Assembly: GCF_027912835.1 (NCBI RefSeq)
Contig: NZ_CP115768.1
Span: 62,001-126,000 of the forward strand
DNA: 64,000 bases
Reading direction: 5' to 3'
Source: Paracoccus sediminicola
GTDB lineage: Bacteria > Pseudomonadota > Alphaproteobacteria > Rhodobacterales > Rhodobacteraceae
In this document: positions 45,826 to 54,857 of the stretch, in pieces
How positions within the stretch are numbered: the first letter of the stretch is position 1
Layout of the letters: each line of letters starts with the position of its first letter
Notes under the pieces: model-generated
What the model was told of the DNA's origin: nothing
The model's database searches: none
What the model saw: the letters and a program-made list of their open reading frames with translations, nothing else
Position numbers and translations under genes: made by a program

Positions 45826-45925
45826 CATGATGCCGTAACGTCATTTCGACGCGGATGTGATCCTGACGCGCGACGCTTTATGGCACAGAGAGACCGAAGG
45901 CTGGCAAAGGACCAGGAACGACGCG

Positions 45926-47299
45926 ATGAACTATGCCGAATTCTCGATGATCCGCTTCGGTGGGGGGCTGTCACCGCGCCAGAGCGGCCCGGATTCGCCT
46001 GAGGCACTGATGCGCTCGCTGCGCCGCGACAAGGGGCTGAAGTCCTATGCGCCGCTGCGCACAGGTGCCGTCAACGACATGATCGCGGAATTCAACCTGG
46101 CCCGCGCCGCCGAGCGCGAGGGTGTCCCGGGCAGTGAAGAAGCTTTCGACAAGGCGCGCCGTGCCCTGTTGGATGCGATCTATATCGCGTCGCGTGCCCG
46201 GCTGGCCCGCGCGATGGATGACCGAACCGGCTTTGCCGAACGTCTCGTGCAGTTCTGGTCGAACCATTTCAGCATCCGGCCAGATGGTCCCAGGCAGCGC
46301 GCCCTGAAATGCGCTTTCGAAAATGATGCCATCCGCGCCAATCTTCGCGGGCGCTTCGCCGATCTGCTCAAGGCGGCGACGCTGCACCCCTCGATGCTGC
46401 TCTATCTCGATCAATATGTCTCTGTGGGCCCGGGCTCGGTCAGCGCCACCCGCCGGAAGGGCAATCGCGGACGGGGGCTGAACGAGAACCATGCCCGCGA
46501 GTTGCTGGAGCTGCACAGCCTCGGCATCGAGGGCAGCTATGCGCAGAAGGATGTCCGCCAGCTCGCCGAGCTGATGACCGGGCTGACGGTCAGCGAGAAT
46601 CGCCGCTTCGAGTTCAACACCCGCCGGGTCGAGCCGGGCGCGGAAGAGGTGCTCGGGGCCAGCTATGGCGGCGAGCGCCCGCCCAAGCTGGATGACATCG
46701 AAGCGTTTCTCGAGGATCTTGCCACCCATCCCGATACCGCGACCTATATCTCGCGCAAGCTGGCGACGCATTTTTGCGCTGACGACCCGCCACAGGCGCT
46801 CGTCGCCGATATGCGCGACCGTTTCCGCGCCACGGGCGGCGACCTGATGGAGGTCTATGCGGTGATGGTCGCCCATCCCCTCGCGCGTGAGACATTCGGT
46901 CTGAAGCTGCGCCAGCCCTATGATCTGATCCAGGCCGGGCTGCGTGCGCTCGGCGTCACGGGCAAAGAGATCATGGCCTGGCGCGGACCGAGCACGCGGC
47001 AGGGCCTGTTCAACCCGGTCGAGCGGATGGGGCAGACGGCTGAGGGCGCACCTCAGCCCGAGGGATGGCCGGAGCGGCTCGATGCCTGGCTGTCACCGCA
47101 GCTTCTGGCGGCGCGGATCGACTGGGCGATGAACTGGCCGGGACTGATCCGCGATAGTCTGCCCGACCCGCGCGACTTCGTGAACGCGGCGCTGCCTGCC
47201 GAACAGGCCGCCGAAATCGGGCCAATGGCCGCGCGGGCCGAAACGCTGTCGGACGGGATTGGCGTGATCCTCGCCTCGCCGCAATTCAACCGGAGATGA
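45926..47299 (+). CDS. DUF1800 family protein
   Basis: A 457-residue protein of the DUF1800 family. Markers: SMIRFGGGLSP, RLVQFWSNHFSI, FADLLKAATLHPSMLLYLD, the LNENHARELLELHSLGIEGSYAQKDVRQLAELMTG block and ISRKLATHFCADDPP. The family is nearly always encoded next to a DUF1501 protein, as here. The biochemical role is unknown, and the pair is thought to be exported or periplasm-associated in several lineages. The ATG at 45926 was chosen because it begins the conserved part; an upstream GTG at 45857 is possible. Confidence 0.9.
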   Translation: MNYAEFSMIRFGGGLSPRQSGPDSPEALMRSLRRDKGLKSYAPLRTGAVNDMIAEFNLARAAEREGVPGSEEAFDKARRALLDAIYIASRARLARAMDDRTGFAERLVQFWSNHFSIRPDGPRQRALKCAFENDAIRANLRGRFADLLKAATLHPSMLLYLDQYVSVGPGSVSATRRKGNRGRGLNENHARELLELHSLGIEGSYAQKDVRQLAELMTGLTVSENRRFEFNTRRVEPGAEEVLGASYGGERPPKLDDIEAFLEDLATHPDTATYISRKLATHFCADDPPQALVADMRDRFRATGGDLMEVYAVMVAHPLARETFGLKLRQPYDLIQAGLRALGVTGKEIMAWRGPSTRQGLFNPVERMGQTAEGAPQPEGWPERLDAWLSPQLLAARIDWAMNWPGLIRDSLPDPRDFVNAALPAEQAAEIGPMAARAETLSDGIGVILASPQFNRR

Positions 47300-47301
47300 C
47301 G

Positions 47302-48492
47302 ATGATCCAGATCGATCGCCGCCGCTTTCTTCACGCGCTCATGGGGGGTGCCTGCTCGGCTGCGGCCATGCCGGCCTTTGTCCCGATGAGCCTCGCCTCG
47401 GTTCCCGGAGACCGGCGTTTCGTCGCCATCCTGCTGCGCGGCGCGATGGACGGGCTCGATGCGGTTCAGCCCTATGGCGACCCGCTTCTGCGCAAGCTGA
47501 GGCGCAATCTGTCGGGCGGCCCAGAAAAGGGCGCGCTCGACCTCGACGGATTCTTCGCGCTGCATCCGGCGCTGTCGCCGCTGATGCCGCTTTGGCGGTC
47601 CGGCGAGCTTGGGTTCGCCCATGCCGTCTCGACCCCCTATCGCGACCGTCGCAGTCACTTTGACGGGCAGGATATTCTCGAGGCAGGCACGGGCGGTGCC
47701 GATATCGGTTCCGGGCCGGGCGCCGAGATGTCGAGCGGGTGGCTGAACAGGCTGCTGCCGCTGATCCCCGGCGCGCGCTTTGAAACCGCCTATGCAGTGG
47801 GAACGGATCAGCTGTCGATCCTCGACGGCGCTGCACCCCATGCAAGCTGGTCCCCCGAGTCGCGACTGGCGCTGTCGACCCAGGCGCAGCGTCTCTTGCA
47901 GCAGATCTACGAGAGCGACGCCCCATTCCACAGCGCCGCCGAGGCCGCGATCCGCATCAGCGCGGAAACCGCCATGCCCGAGGCCAATCGTGGCGCGCGC
48001 GACGCCGAGGCGCTTGCCAGCTTTGCCGCCGACCGGCTGAACCGAGACACGCGGATCGCCGCGTTTTCGCTGACCGGCTGGGACACGCATCGCAACCAGA
48101 CTGCCGCGCTTTCCGAGCCGCTCGAGGTTCTGGCGCAGACGATCCTGACGCTGAAGCGCGATCTGGGGCGAACTTGGGACGACACCGTGGTCATGGCGAT
48201 GACAGAGTTCGGCCGCACCGTGCGCGAGAATGGCACGCGCGGCACCGATCACGGCACGGGCGGGCTGATGGTGATGGCGGGCGGCGCGGTGAAGGGACGT
48301 CAGGTCTATGGAAGCTGGCCGGGACTTGGTGAATCCGATCTTTATGCCGGGCGCGACCTGATGCCGACGGCGGATGTGCGCAGCTATGCCGGGGCCGCGA
48401 TCTCGGGCCTGTTCGGCCTATCCGCAAGCGATATCGAGACGTCGATCTTTCCGGGTCTCGACTTCGCCGCTCCGCCGCGCATCCTGCTTTAG
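47302..48492 (+). CDS. DUF1501 family protein with Tat-type signal
   Basis: A 396-residue protein of the DUF1501 family, a branch of the alkaline phosphatase/sulfatase-like superfamily. The N-terminus has a twin-arginine-like signal (DRRRFLHALMGGACSAA). Core motifs are FVAILLRGAMDGLDAV, RRSHFDGQDILEAG, FSLTGWDTHRNQ, VVMAMTEFGRTVRENGTRGTDHGTGGLM. His and Asp residues in these blocks could bind metals. The ATG at 47302 has GGAG six bases upstream; an ATG at 47296 overlaps the DUF1800 stop. It would act with the DUF1800 partner. Confidence 0.9.
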   Translation: MIQIDRRRFLHALMGGACSAAAMPAFVPMSLASVPGDRRFVAILLRGAMDGLDAVQPYGDPLLRKLRRNLSGGPEKGALDLDGFFALHPALSPLMPLWRSGELGFAHAVSTPYRDRRSHFDGQDILEAGTGGADIGSGPGAEMSSGWLNRLLPLIPGARFETAYAVGTDQLSILDGAAPHASWSPESRLALSTQAQRLLQQIYESDAPFHSAAEAAIRISAETAMPEANRGARDAEALASFAADRLNRDTRIAAFSLTGWDTHRNQTAALSEPLEVLAQTILTLKRDLGRTWDDTVVMAMTEFGRTVRENGTRGTDHGTGGLMVMAGGAVKGRQVYGSWPGLGESDLYAGRDLMPTADVRSYAGAAISGLFGLSASDIETSIFPGLDFAAPPRILL

Positions 48493-48516
48493 GGCAGAGG
48501 CGCGACGGCAGCAGGC

Positions 48517-49515
48517 TCAGCTTGCGGCGACGATCCGGTTCACCAGACCGCGCAGATCTCCGAAATATCCGCCGCTCCGCGCGGGTCGGTTCGGATCCGA
48601 GGTCATCGCGATGGTCATGCGCCGTTCGGGGACGACCACCAGCATCTGGCCGCCATAGCCGCGCGCATAAGCCGCCGGGCTGTCGCCGAAGCGGGTCAGG
48701 AACCAGCCATAGCCATACATGTCCCCCGAGAAGGGCGAGCGTGCGCGAGGTTCCCATGACCGTTCCAGCCAGCTTTGCGGCACGACGCTCTGCCCGCCGA
48801 TCCGGCCCCCGTTCAGGACCATCTCCCCGATCCGGGCGAGGCCCAGCGGGCTGACCGCCATGTCGTTGCCGCCGAGATAGCGTCCCTGCGGGTCGGCCAC
48901 CCAGGGCGGGATGACGATGTCGAGCGGGTTGCCGAGCCAGGACTGCGCCAGCCGGTGCAGGCTCTGCCCCGAGGCTCGCGCCAGGGCCGCCCCGAGAATA
49001 TGCCAGCCGCCGGTGGAATAGATGAACTGCCCGCCGGGCTGAGATTCCAACGGCTGGTTCAGCACGTAATCCACCCAGTTTGAGCTCGACACCCAGGCGC
49101 CGTAATCCCCGCCCGAGGTGCTGGCCAGCCCGGCCCGCATCGAGAGCAGGTCAGCGATGGTCATCTCGTCCCTTGCGTCGCCGAAACGATCGTAACCCAG
49201 CAAAGGCAGAACCCGCTGATCGACGCCCGAGATCACCCCGCGCTCGATCGCGATGCCGGTCAGCAGCGCGACGAGGGTCTTCGACACGGATTTCACATTG
49301 GCCGGGCGTTCCAGTGCCGGGCCGCGAAAGGCGCGGGCAAAGACCTGTTCGCCGTTCTGCCGCACCACGAGCGCCCAAAGCTGATCCAGTCGCGCCGCCT
49401 GCTCGGCCGCGCCGCCGAGCGCGGCTGTTTGCGCCCGTGCGGGTTGCCACAGAAGCGGGGCGGCAAGACTTGCCGCAGTGGTGGCGATCAGGTGACGGCG
49501 CGACAGACCCGGCAT
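48517..49515 (-). CDS. Beta-lactamase/serine hydrolase (class C-like, DUF302-unrelated), Tat-type signal
   Basis: A 332-residue exported serine hydrolase of the beta-lactamase/penicillin-binding fold. The SxxK nucleophile is SVSK (in VKSVSKTLVALL), the second motif is YST in QFIYSTGG, and the third lies near GYGGQMLVVV. A twin-arginine signal starts SRRHLIATTAASLAAP. Such proteins include esterases, D-aminopeptidases and peptidoglycan hydrolases, so the substrate cannot be named. The ATG at 49515 has GGGAG six bases upstream. Confidence 0.85.
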   Translation of the reverse strand: MPGLSRRHLIATTAASLAAPLLWQPARAQTAALGGAAEQAARLDQLWALVVRQNGEQVFARAFRGPALERPANVKSVSKTLVALLTGIAIERGVISGVDQRVLPLLGYDRFGDARDEMTIADLLSMRAGLASTSGGDYGAWVSSSNWVDYVLNQPLESQPGGQFIYSTGGWHILGAALARASGQSLHRLAQSWLGNPLDIVIPPWVADPQGRYLGGNDMAVSPLGLARIGEMVLNGGRIGGQSVVPQSWLERSWEPRARSPFSGDMYGYGWFLTRFGDSPAAYARGYGGQMLVVVPERRMTIAMTSDPNRPARSGGYFGDLRGLVNRIVAAS

Positions 49516-49665
49516 GAACATCTCCCTCAAATCCTCTCATCCCAATTGGGGATCTTCGCCGTCCGGTTTCAACATCGTCGGCCAGATCCGCTGGCGGCGC
49601 GGCTTCACGTTTTCGCAATCGGCGCGGCGCGATGGGGCTTGCAGAGGCTTGTTCCGATGCCGGGC

Positions 49666-49694
49666 GGGGGGGGGGCGGGGTTCAATCCCCGCCC
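49666..49694 (-). other. G10 homopolymer and GC hairpin downstream of copA
   Basis: A run of ten G (49666-49675) is followed by a perfect stem GGGCGGGG / CCCCGCCC (49673-49680 and 49687-49694, 6-base loop). It lies 18 bases after the copA stop codon. It may be a transcript end structure, but there is no T-run on the minus strand. Confidence 0.5.
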
Positions 49695-49711
49695 GACACC
49701 GTGACCGCCGG

Positions 49712-52159
49712 TCAGGAGAACCGGCGCAGCCGCAGCGCGTTGGTGACCACGAAGACCGAGGACAGCGCCATCGCCGCCGCACCCAGCATCGGAGAAAGCT
49801 GCGGCCCGCCGAACGGCACCAGCAACCCCATCGCCACCGGGATCAGCAAGACGTTATAGCCGAAAGCCCAGAACAGATTCTGACGGATATTGCGCATCAC
49901 CGCCCGCGACAGTCTGATCGCATCCGCCACCGCGCCGGGATCGGGACGCATCAGCACCACCTCCGCCGCCTCGATGGCGATGTCGGTGCCGCTGCCCATC
50001 GCGATGCCGGTATCTGCGCCTGCCAGAACAGGGGCATCATTGATGCCGTCCCCGACAAAAACCGTGCCCTCACCCATTTTGCCAAGCTGGGCGAGCTTCT
50101 GCTCTGGCGTGACGCCGCCCTGGGCGTCGTCGATGCCCAGATCGCGTCCAACCGCATCGGCGGCCGCCTGCACGTCGCCGGAAATCAGCGCGGCGCGCAG
50201 TCCGGCCCCACTCAAGGCGCGGATCGCGGGTGCGGATTCCGGGCGCAGCGGGTCTGCGATGAACATGGCGGCAATATGACGGCCATCGACCGCCAGATGC
50301 ACCGGCGTGCGCGCCTGTTCTGCCGCCTTCTCCGCCGCTTTGACCAGCCGATCCGATACGGCAATCCCCGCATCCCGCAGCGCCGCGAGATTGCCGATCA
50401 GCACCTCGCGCCCCTCGGCGCGGCCCGAAATGCCCTGACCGGGCAGGGCACGCGTCTCCTCGGCAGCGGGCGGGGCAAGGCCCTCTTCCTCTGCCGCGCC
50501 GATGATCGCGCGCGCCAGCGGATGTTCCGAGCCCGCCTCGACCGCCGCGGCGAGGCGCAGCGCTTCGGCGCGGTCGATCCCGTCCGTCTCGATCCCGGTG
50601 ACAGCCGGGCGGCCCTCTGTCAGCGTGCCGGTCTTGTCGAAGGCCACGATCCGCGAATCCGCCAGCCGTTGCAGCGCATCGCCGCGCCGGAACAGGATAC
50701 CCAACTGAGCGCCACGCCCCGTGCCGACAAGGATCGACACCGGCACCGCCAGCCCCATCGCACAGGGGCAGGCGATGATAAGCACCGAGATCGCCGCCAC
50801 AGCCGCGTTCGGCAGTGCCGGCGCCGGTGCCAGAATCATCCACAGCACGAAGGACAGCAGCGACAGCGCGATCACCACCGGCACGAAGACGCGGGTGATC
50901 CGGTCGACAAGCGCCTGCACCGGCAATTTCCCGGCCTGAGCCTGTTCCACCAGGCGGACGATACCGGCCAGCCTCGTGTCGGCGCCGGTCGCGGTGACGC
51001 GATAGCGCAGCGTAGCGGTGCCGTTCACCGTGCCGCCGACCACAGCATCGCCTGGCGCTTTCTCGGCAGGGACCGGCTCGCCTGTCAGCATCGATTCATC
51101 GACCGTGCCGCGACCGTCAAGCACCTCGCCATCGACGGCGACGCGCTCTCCGGGGCGCAGCAGGACGATGTCGCCGGGACGCAGCTGATCCACGGGCAGA
51201 TCCTGCACCGCGCCGTCACGCTCGACGCTGGCGGTGTCGGGGGTCAGATCCATCAGCCGCCGGATTGCCTGCCCCGCCTCGCCTTTGGCCCGCGCTTCGA
51301 GCCAGCGGCCCAGCAGGATCAGTGTCACGATCACCGCCGCACTCTCGTAATAGACATGCAGCGCGCCTTCGGGCAGCAGCCCCGGCGCGAAGGTGGCGAC
51401 GCTGGAATAAAGAAAAGCCGCCGAGGCCCCGAGCACCACGAGGCTGTTCATCTCGGGTGCGCCGCGCATCAGCGCCGGGACGCCGTGGCGATAGAACACG
51501 CGCCCCGGTCCGGCCAGCACAATCGCGGTCAGCAGGAACTCGGCGATCCAAAGCGCCCGCGTGGGAATCGTCTGGGCAATCCAGTGATGCAGCGGAGGGA
51601 TCAGATGCCCGCCCATCTCGACGATGAAGATCGGCAGCGTCAGGGCGAGCGAGATCAGAAAGGCGCGGCGCAGCTCGCCTGCCTCGTCGCGCGGCGGATC
51701 GGCGGGGGCGGCGTCATCGGCAGGACTGGCGCTGTAGCCGGCCTTGCTGACGGCATCGGCCAGCCGGGCGGGGTCCAGCCCGTAATGCGCCACCTCGGCG
51801 CGGCCGGTCGCCAGGTTGACCTCTGCCGAAGAGACGCCGGGCAGGGCGGTCAGCGCCCTCTCGACCCGGCCCACGCAAGAGGCGCAGGTCATATCCGAGA
51901 CGATCAGCGTGCTCTGCTCTTCGCGGGCTGGATAGCCCGCATCGCCCAACGCTTTCGCGGCGCGCGGCAGGACCTGCGGGTCCGTGATCGTCAGGCTGGC
52001 CCGCCCGGTGGCGAGATTGACCTGCGGATGGGACACGCCCGGCACGGCGGCAAGCGCGCGTTCGGCGCGGCCCACGCAGGATGCACAGCTGAGGCCGGTG
52101 ACGCTCAGTTCGACATCGCGGGATGTATGGTCGGAAAAGTCTTCAGTGATGGTTGTCAT
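49712..52159 (-). CDS. copA: Copper-exporting P1B-type ATPase CopA
   Basis: An 815-residue Cu(I) export ATPase of the inner membrane. Two N-terminal heavy-metal domains carry GLSCASC (Cys25, Cys28) and MTCASC (Cys92, Cys95). Then come eight transmembrane helices with the CPC motif ([13 protein letters not shown]), the TGE loop (ESMLTGEP), the phosphorylation site DKTGTLTEG, the HP motif (SEHPLA) and GDGINDAP. The C-terminal membrane segments [16 protein letters not shown] and [14 protein letters not shown] fit the P1B-1 (Cu+) subgroup. The ATG at 52159 was chosen; a GC-rich 450-base region lies upstream. Confidence 0.97.
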   Translation of the reverse strand: MTTITEDFSDHTSRDVELSVTGLSCASCVGRAERALAAVPGVSHPQVNLATGRASLTITDPQVLPRAAKALGDAGYPAREEQSTLIVSDMTCASCVGRVERALTALPGVSSAEVNLATGRAEVAHYGLDPARLADAVSKAGYSASPADDAAPADPPRDEAGELRRAFLISLALTLPIFIVEMGGHLIPPLHHWIAQTIPTRALWIAEFLLTAIVLAGPGRVFYRHGVPALMRGAPEMNSLVVLGASAAFLYSSVATFAPGLLPEGALHVYYESAAVIVTLILLGRWLEARAKGEAGQAIRRLMDLTPDTASVERDGAVQDLPVDQLRPGDIVLLRPGERVAVDGEVLDGRGTVDESMLTGEPVPAEKAPGDAVVGGTVNGTATLRYRVTATGADTRLAGIVRLVEQAQAGKLPVQALVDRITRVFVPVVIALSLLSFVLWMILAPAPALPNAAVAAISVLIIACPCAMGLAVPVSILVGTGRGAQLGILFRRGDALQRLADSRIVAFDKTGTLTEGRPAVTGIETDGIDRAEALRLAAAVEAGSEHPLARAIIGAAEEEGLAPPAAEETRALPGQGISGRAEGREVLIGNLAALRDAGIAVSDRLVKAAEKAAEQARTPVHLAVDGRHIAAMFIADPLRPESAPAIRALSGAGLRAALISGDVQAAADAVGRDLGIDDAQGGVTPEQKLAQLGKMGEGTVFVGDGINDAPVLAGADTGIAMGSGTDIAIEAAEVVLMRPDPGAVADAIRLSRAVMRNIRQNLFWAFGYNVLLIPVAMGLLVPFGGPQLSPMLGAAAMALSSVFVVTNALRLRRFS

Positions 52160-52609
52160 GATTCTGTCCTGTGCTGAAACCCGAAGAGAGGCGTTCAGTG
52201 GACAGAAGCGGGGGAGCCTGCGGCCGCAGCGGAGCCTGAGCTGGCGCGGCGATGGGCGCCCAGCAATCATGCGCGCGGCGCGGCGGGCGTCCCGGATGGG
52301 TCAGATTGGCCGCAGCCTCGCGGAACAGCCGGGTCCGACCCGTAACATGACAGCGACATCCGCGCCCGCCCCGGCCCCGGCAAAGATGCTCGGGGCGCGC
52401 GGCGGCCCGGCGCGACGGCGCGACCGCAGGGCGGCGCTTCGGCAGCGAACGGGAAAGGGCGCAACAGGCTGTCATGATGCCATAGATGTGACCGCCTTCG
52501 CGCCGCGTCAAGAGCCGCCGGGGATGCGCCACCCTCATCCGGGATTGAGTCGAAGCGCTGCGGACCCTATAGATTACAGGGAAACGAGCAGATCCAGGAT
52601 GATAATCTC
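52160..52609. other. 450-base region without a confident gene, upstream of copA
   Basis: The region between the copA start and the divergent L,D-transpeptidase gene must contain both promoters. A minus-strand frame from ATG 52475 to stop 52143 encodes about 110 residues with several cysteines (CC near its start, then HLCRGRGGRGCRCH) and ends 17 bases inside copA. Its composition is Arg/Pro/Ala-rich and codon use is only moderately gene-like, so I do not call it a gene. I see no operator or metal-regulator gene. The last 60 bases before 52610 are less GC-rich. Confidence 0.5.
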
Positions 52610-53167
52610 ATGAACCGCCGCCAGATGATCGGTCTTGCCCTGCCGCTGATCGCCGCACCTTCGCTGGTGATGGCGCAGACCGGCAATGCCGCGCCCTCCG
52701 ACCCCTATCAGCCAACCGAAGTCCCGATCCGCGAGGGGTTCGAGGTTGGCTCGATCGTGGTCGTCTCGGATGATTTCTTCCTCTATCACGTCATCGCGCC
52801 GGGCCGCGCGATCCGTTATGGCGTCGCCGTCGGCGAAGCAGAGCTGGTGTGGAAGGGCCGGGCTCGGATCGGCCGCAAGGTCGAGTGGCCGAGCTGGACC
52901 CCGACCCAGGCCATGATCGAGCGCGAGCCGGATCAATACGCCCAATATGCCGACGGCATGCCCGGTGGTCCGAAAAATCCGCTCGGCGCGCGGGCGTTGT
53001 ATCTGTATGACGCCAATGGCAACGACACCGCGATCCGTATTCACGGGACGACTCAGCCCGGATCGATTGGGCGCGCCGTGTCGAATGGCTGCATCCGCAT
53101 GCGCAACGAGGCGGTGATGTCGCTGTTCGAGCAGGTGCCGATCGGCACGCCCGTCTACGTCTACTGA
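52610..53167 (+). CDS. L,D-transpeptidase (YkuD domain)
   Basis: A 185-residue exported peptidoglycan transpeptidase. Signal-like N-terminus MNRRQMIGLALPLIAAPSLVMA with two adjacent arginines. YkuD motifs: IRIHGTTQPGSIGRAVSNGCIRM, with Cys161 as nucleophile. It shares the GARALYLYD and GTHALWF-type region with the copy at 30893-31498, so the two look like paralogues. It is followed 17 bases later by mnmH, on the same strand. Confidence 0.92.
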   Translation: MNRRQMIGLALPLIAAPSLVMAQTGNAAPSDPYQPTEVPIREGFEVGSIVVVSDDFFLYHVIAPGRAIRYGVAVGEAELVWKGRARIGRKVEWPSWTPTQAMIEREPDQYAQYADGMPGGPKNPLGARALYLYDANGNDTAIRIHGTTQPGSIGRAVSNGCIRMRNEAVMSLFEQVPIGTPVYVY

Positions 53168-53184
53168 GCAAAGCCGGACCGATC

Positions 53185-54276
53185 TTGGACAGCCCCGCCG
53201 ATCTGCGGCTCGACACGGTCAATGCCGCGTCGGGCCGTTTCGATGAGATCATCGATGTCCGCTCTCCTGCGGAGTTTGCCGAGGACCATCTGCCGGGTGC
53301 GATCAACCTGCCGGTGCTGAGCGATGCCGAGCGGGCCGAGGTCGGCACGGTCTATAAGCAGGTTTCGCCTTTCGATGCGCGCAAGATGGGGGCGGCGCTC
53401 GTCGCGGCCAACGCGGCACGCCATATCGCCGGTCCGCTTGCCGGTCACGATGGAAGCTGGCAGCCCTTGGTCTATTGCTGGCGCGGCGGACAGCGTTCAG
53501 GCGCGTTGGCGACGATCCTCGCGCAGGTCGGCTGGCGGGTCAGCCGGGTCGAGGGCGGCTATAAATCCTGGCGTTCGCTGGTGGTCGAGAGGCTGCAGGA
53601 GCGGGGATTTCCCGCGCCGGTAATCGTTCTGGACGGCAATACGGGCAGCGCAAAGACCGCGATCCTCCACCGGCTCGCTGCGCGGGGTCATCAGATGATC
53701 GATCTTGAAGGGCTCGCCCATCATCGCGGCAGCCTGTTCGGCGCGATGGGGCAGCAGCCGTCGCAGAAAATGTTCGAAGGCCGGCTTGCTGCGCAGCTTG
53801 AAGCGCTCGATCCCGCCCGGCCCGTGCTCGTCGAGGCGGAAAGCTCGCGCATTGGCGAGCTCTCGCTGCCCAAGTCGGTCTGGGCCGGGCTGACCGCCGC
53901 ACCGCGCATTTCGCTGCGTGTGCCGCTCGAGGCGCGGGCGGCGTTTTCGGCGCGGGACTATCGCGACGTAACGGAACAGCCCGCGCGTCTGCACCAGATC
54001 CTCGACCGGCTGCGCCCGGTGCATTCCGCCGAGCGGATCGCGCAATGGACAGAACTCGCGCAGACAAGGCAATGGCGCGAACTGGCCGAGACGCTGATAC
54101 AGCACCACTATGATCCGCGCTATGAAAAGCACCGCGCGCGCTATGCCGAGAGGGTGCGGGCCGAGGTCATGCTCGACAGTCTCGACGATCTGGACGGCGC
54201 CGCCTCGCGGGTGGAAGCCACGCTGGCTCCGCTGGCCGAAACGCTCGGCAGGCAGCGGATCAACCGCCCAGCATGA
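53185..54276 (+). CDS. mnmH: tRNA 2-selenouridine synthase
   Basis: A 363-residue enzyme exchanging sulfur for selenium (with geranyl transfer) at U34 of certain tRNAs, using selenophosphate. The N-terminal rhodanese domain has IDVRSPAEFAEDHLPGA and the catalytic Cys98 in YCWRGGQRSG. The C-terminal P-loop is GNTGSAKT (residues 151-158), with ESSRIG later, as in YbbB. The most likely start is a TTG at 53185; no better ATG exists near it. No selD is in the window. The 3' end overlaps the convergent small membrane gene. Confidence 0.93.
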   Translation: MDSPADLRLDTVNAASGRFDEIIDVRSPAEFAEDHLPGAINLPVLSDAERAEVGTVYKQVSPFDARKMGAALVAANAARHIAGPLAGHDGSWQPLVYCWRGGQRSGALATILAQVGWRVSRVEGGYKSWRSLVVERLQERGFPAPVIVLDGNTGSAKTAILHRLAARGHQMIDLEGLAHHRGSLFGAMGQQPSQKMFEGRLAAQLEALDPARPVLVEAESSRIGELSLPKSVWAGLTAAPRISLRVPLEARAAFSARDYRDVTEQPARLHQILDRLRPVHSAERIAQWTELAQTRQWRELAETLIQHHYDPRYEKHRARYAERVRAEVMLDSLDDLDGAASRVEATLAPLAETLGRQRINRPA

Positions 54277-54487
54277 TCCCGATCACCACCGCCATCAGCC
54301 CCATCACCGACGCAACGAGCGCGCCCATATTGACCGCCACAACGCGCTGCATCCGCGCCCGGAACCCGGCTTCGTCCAGCCCGGCGCGCCGGGCCTTCTG
54401 CACGGCCCAGATACACCACAGTATGCCGGCAATCCCGCAGATCGTCATCACCGCGCCGCACCAGATCAGAACATCGAATATGGTCAT
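54260..54487 (-). CDS. Small two-helix membrane protein
   Basis: A 75-residue protein with two hydrophobic segments (about residues 3-27 and 52-74) flanking a basic amphipathic stretch (VQKARRAGLDEAGFRARMQRV). Function unknown. Its 3' end overlaps mnmH by 17 bases on the opposite strand. The clear two-helix layout and GC-rich codon use suggest a real gene. Confidence 0.65.
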   Translation of the reverse strand: MTIFDVLIWCGAVMTICGIAGILWCIWAVQKARRAGLDEAGFRARMQRVVAVNMGALVASVMGLMAVVIGIMLGG

Positions 54488-54576
54488 GCCGCCCCCTTTG
54501 CCGTCGCGGGAATAGCGTCGATTGCAGAACCGGGCAAGACGGCCTATGTCTGCGCCCGAGATCCAAGAGGGGCATC

Positions 54577-54828
54577 ATGCAGGACGATCAAAGCTACAAC
54601 GTCGCCGCTGACGAGCTGCGCCAGTTCATCGAACAATTCGAACAGCTGGACGCGGAGAAGAAGGACATTGCCGAGCGTCAGAAAGAGATCATGGCCGAGG
54701 CAAAAGCGCGCGGCTATGACACCAAGGTGATGAAAAAGGTCATCGCCCTGCGCAAGCGCGACCGTGACGACGTGGCCGAGGAAGAGGCGATCCTGGACAT
54801 GTACAAGGCCGCGCTCGGCATGGCTTGA
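54577..54828 (+). CDS. gapR: GapR-family (DUF2312/UPF0335) DNA-binding protein
   Basis: An 83-residue helical protein matching DUF2312. Its sequence NVAADELRQFIEQFEQLDAEKKDIAERQKEIMAEAKARGYDTKVMKKVIALRKRD is nearly the family consensus; the central part is coiled coil. In Caulobacter, GapR binds overtwisted, AT-rich DNA ahead of replication and transcription and supports topoisomerases. A GAGG site lies upstream. It is an independent gene between mnmH and a leftward unknown gene. Confidence 0.9.
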   Translation: MQDDQSYNVAADELRQFIEQFEQLDAEKKDIAERQKEIMAEAKARGYDTKVMKKVIALRKRDRDDVAEEEAILDMYKAALGMA

Positions 54829-54857
54829 CGGCACCGCCCGGCGCGCGGAGGCATCGC

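Noticed and set aside
49514..52177. 887-codon plus-strand open frame
   Set aside because: Antisense to copA, whose metal-binding, CPC and DKTGT motifs are unambiguous. The plus frame is His/Gln/Arg-rich with no domain.
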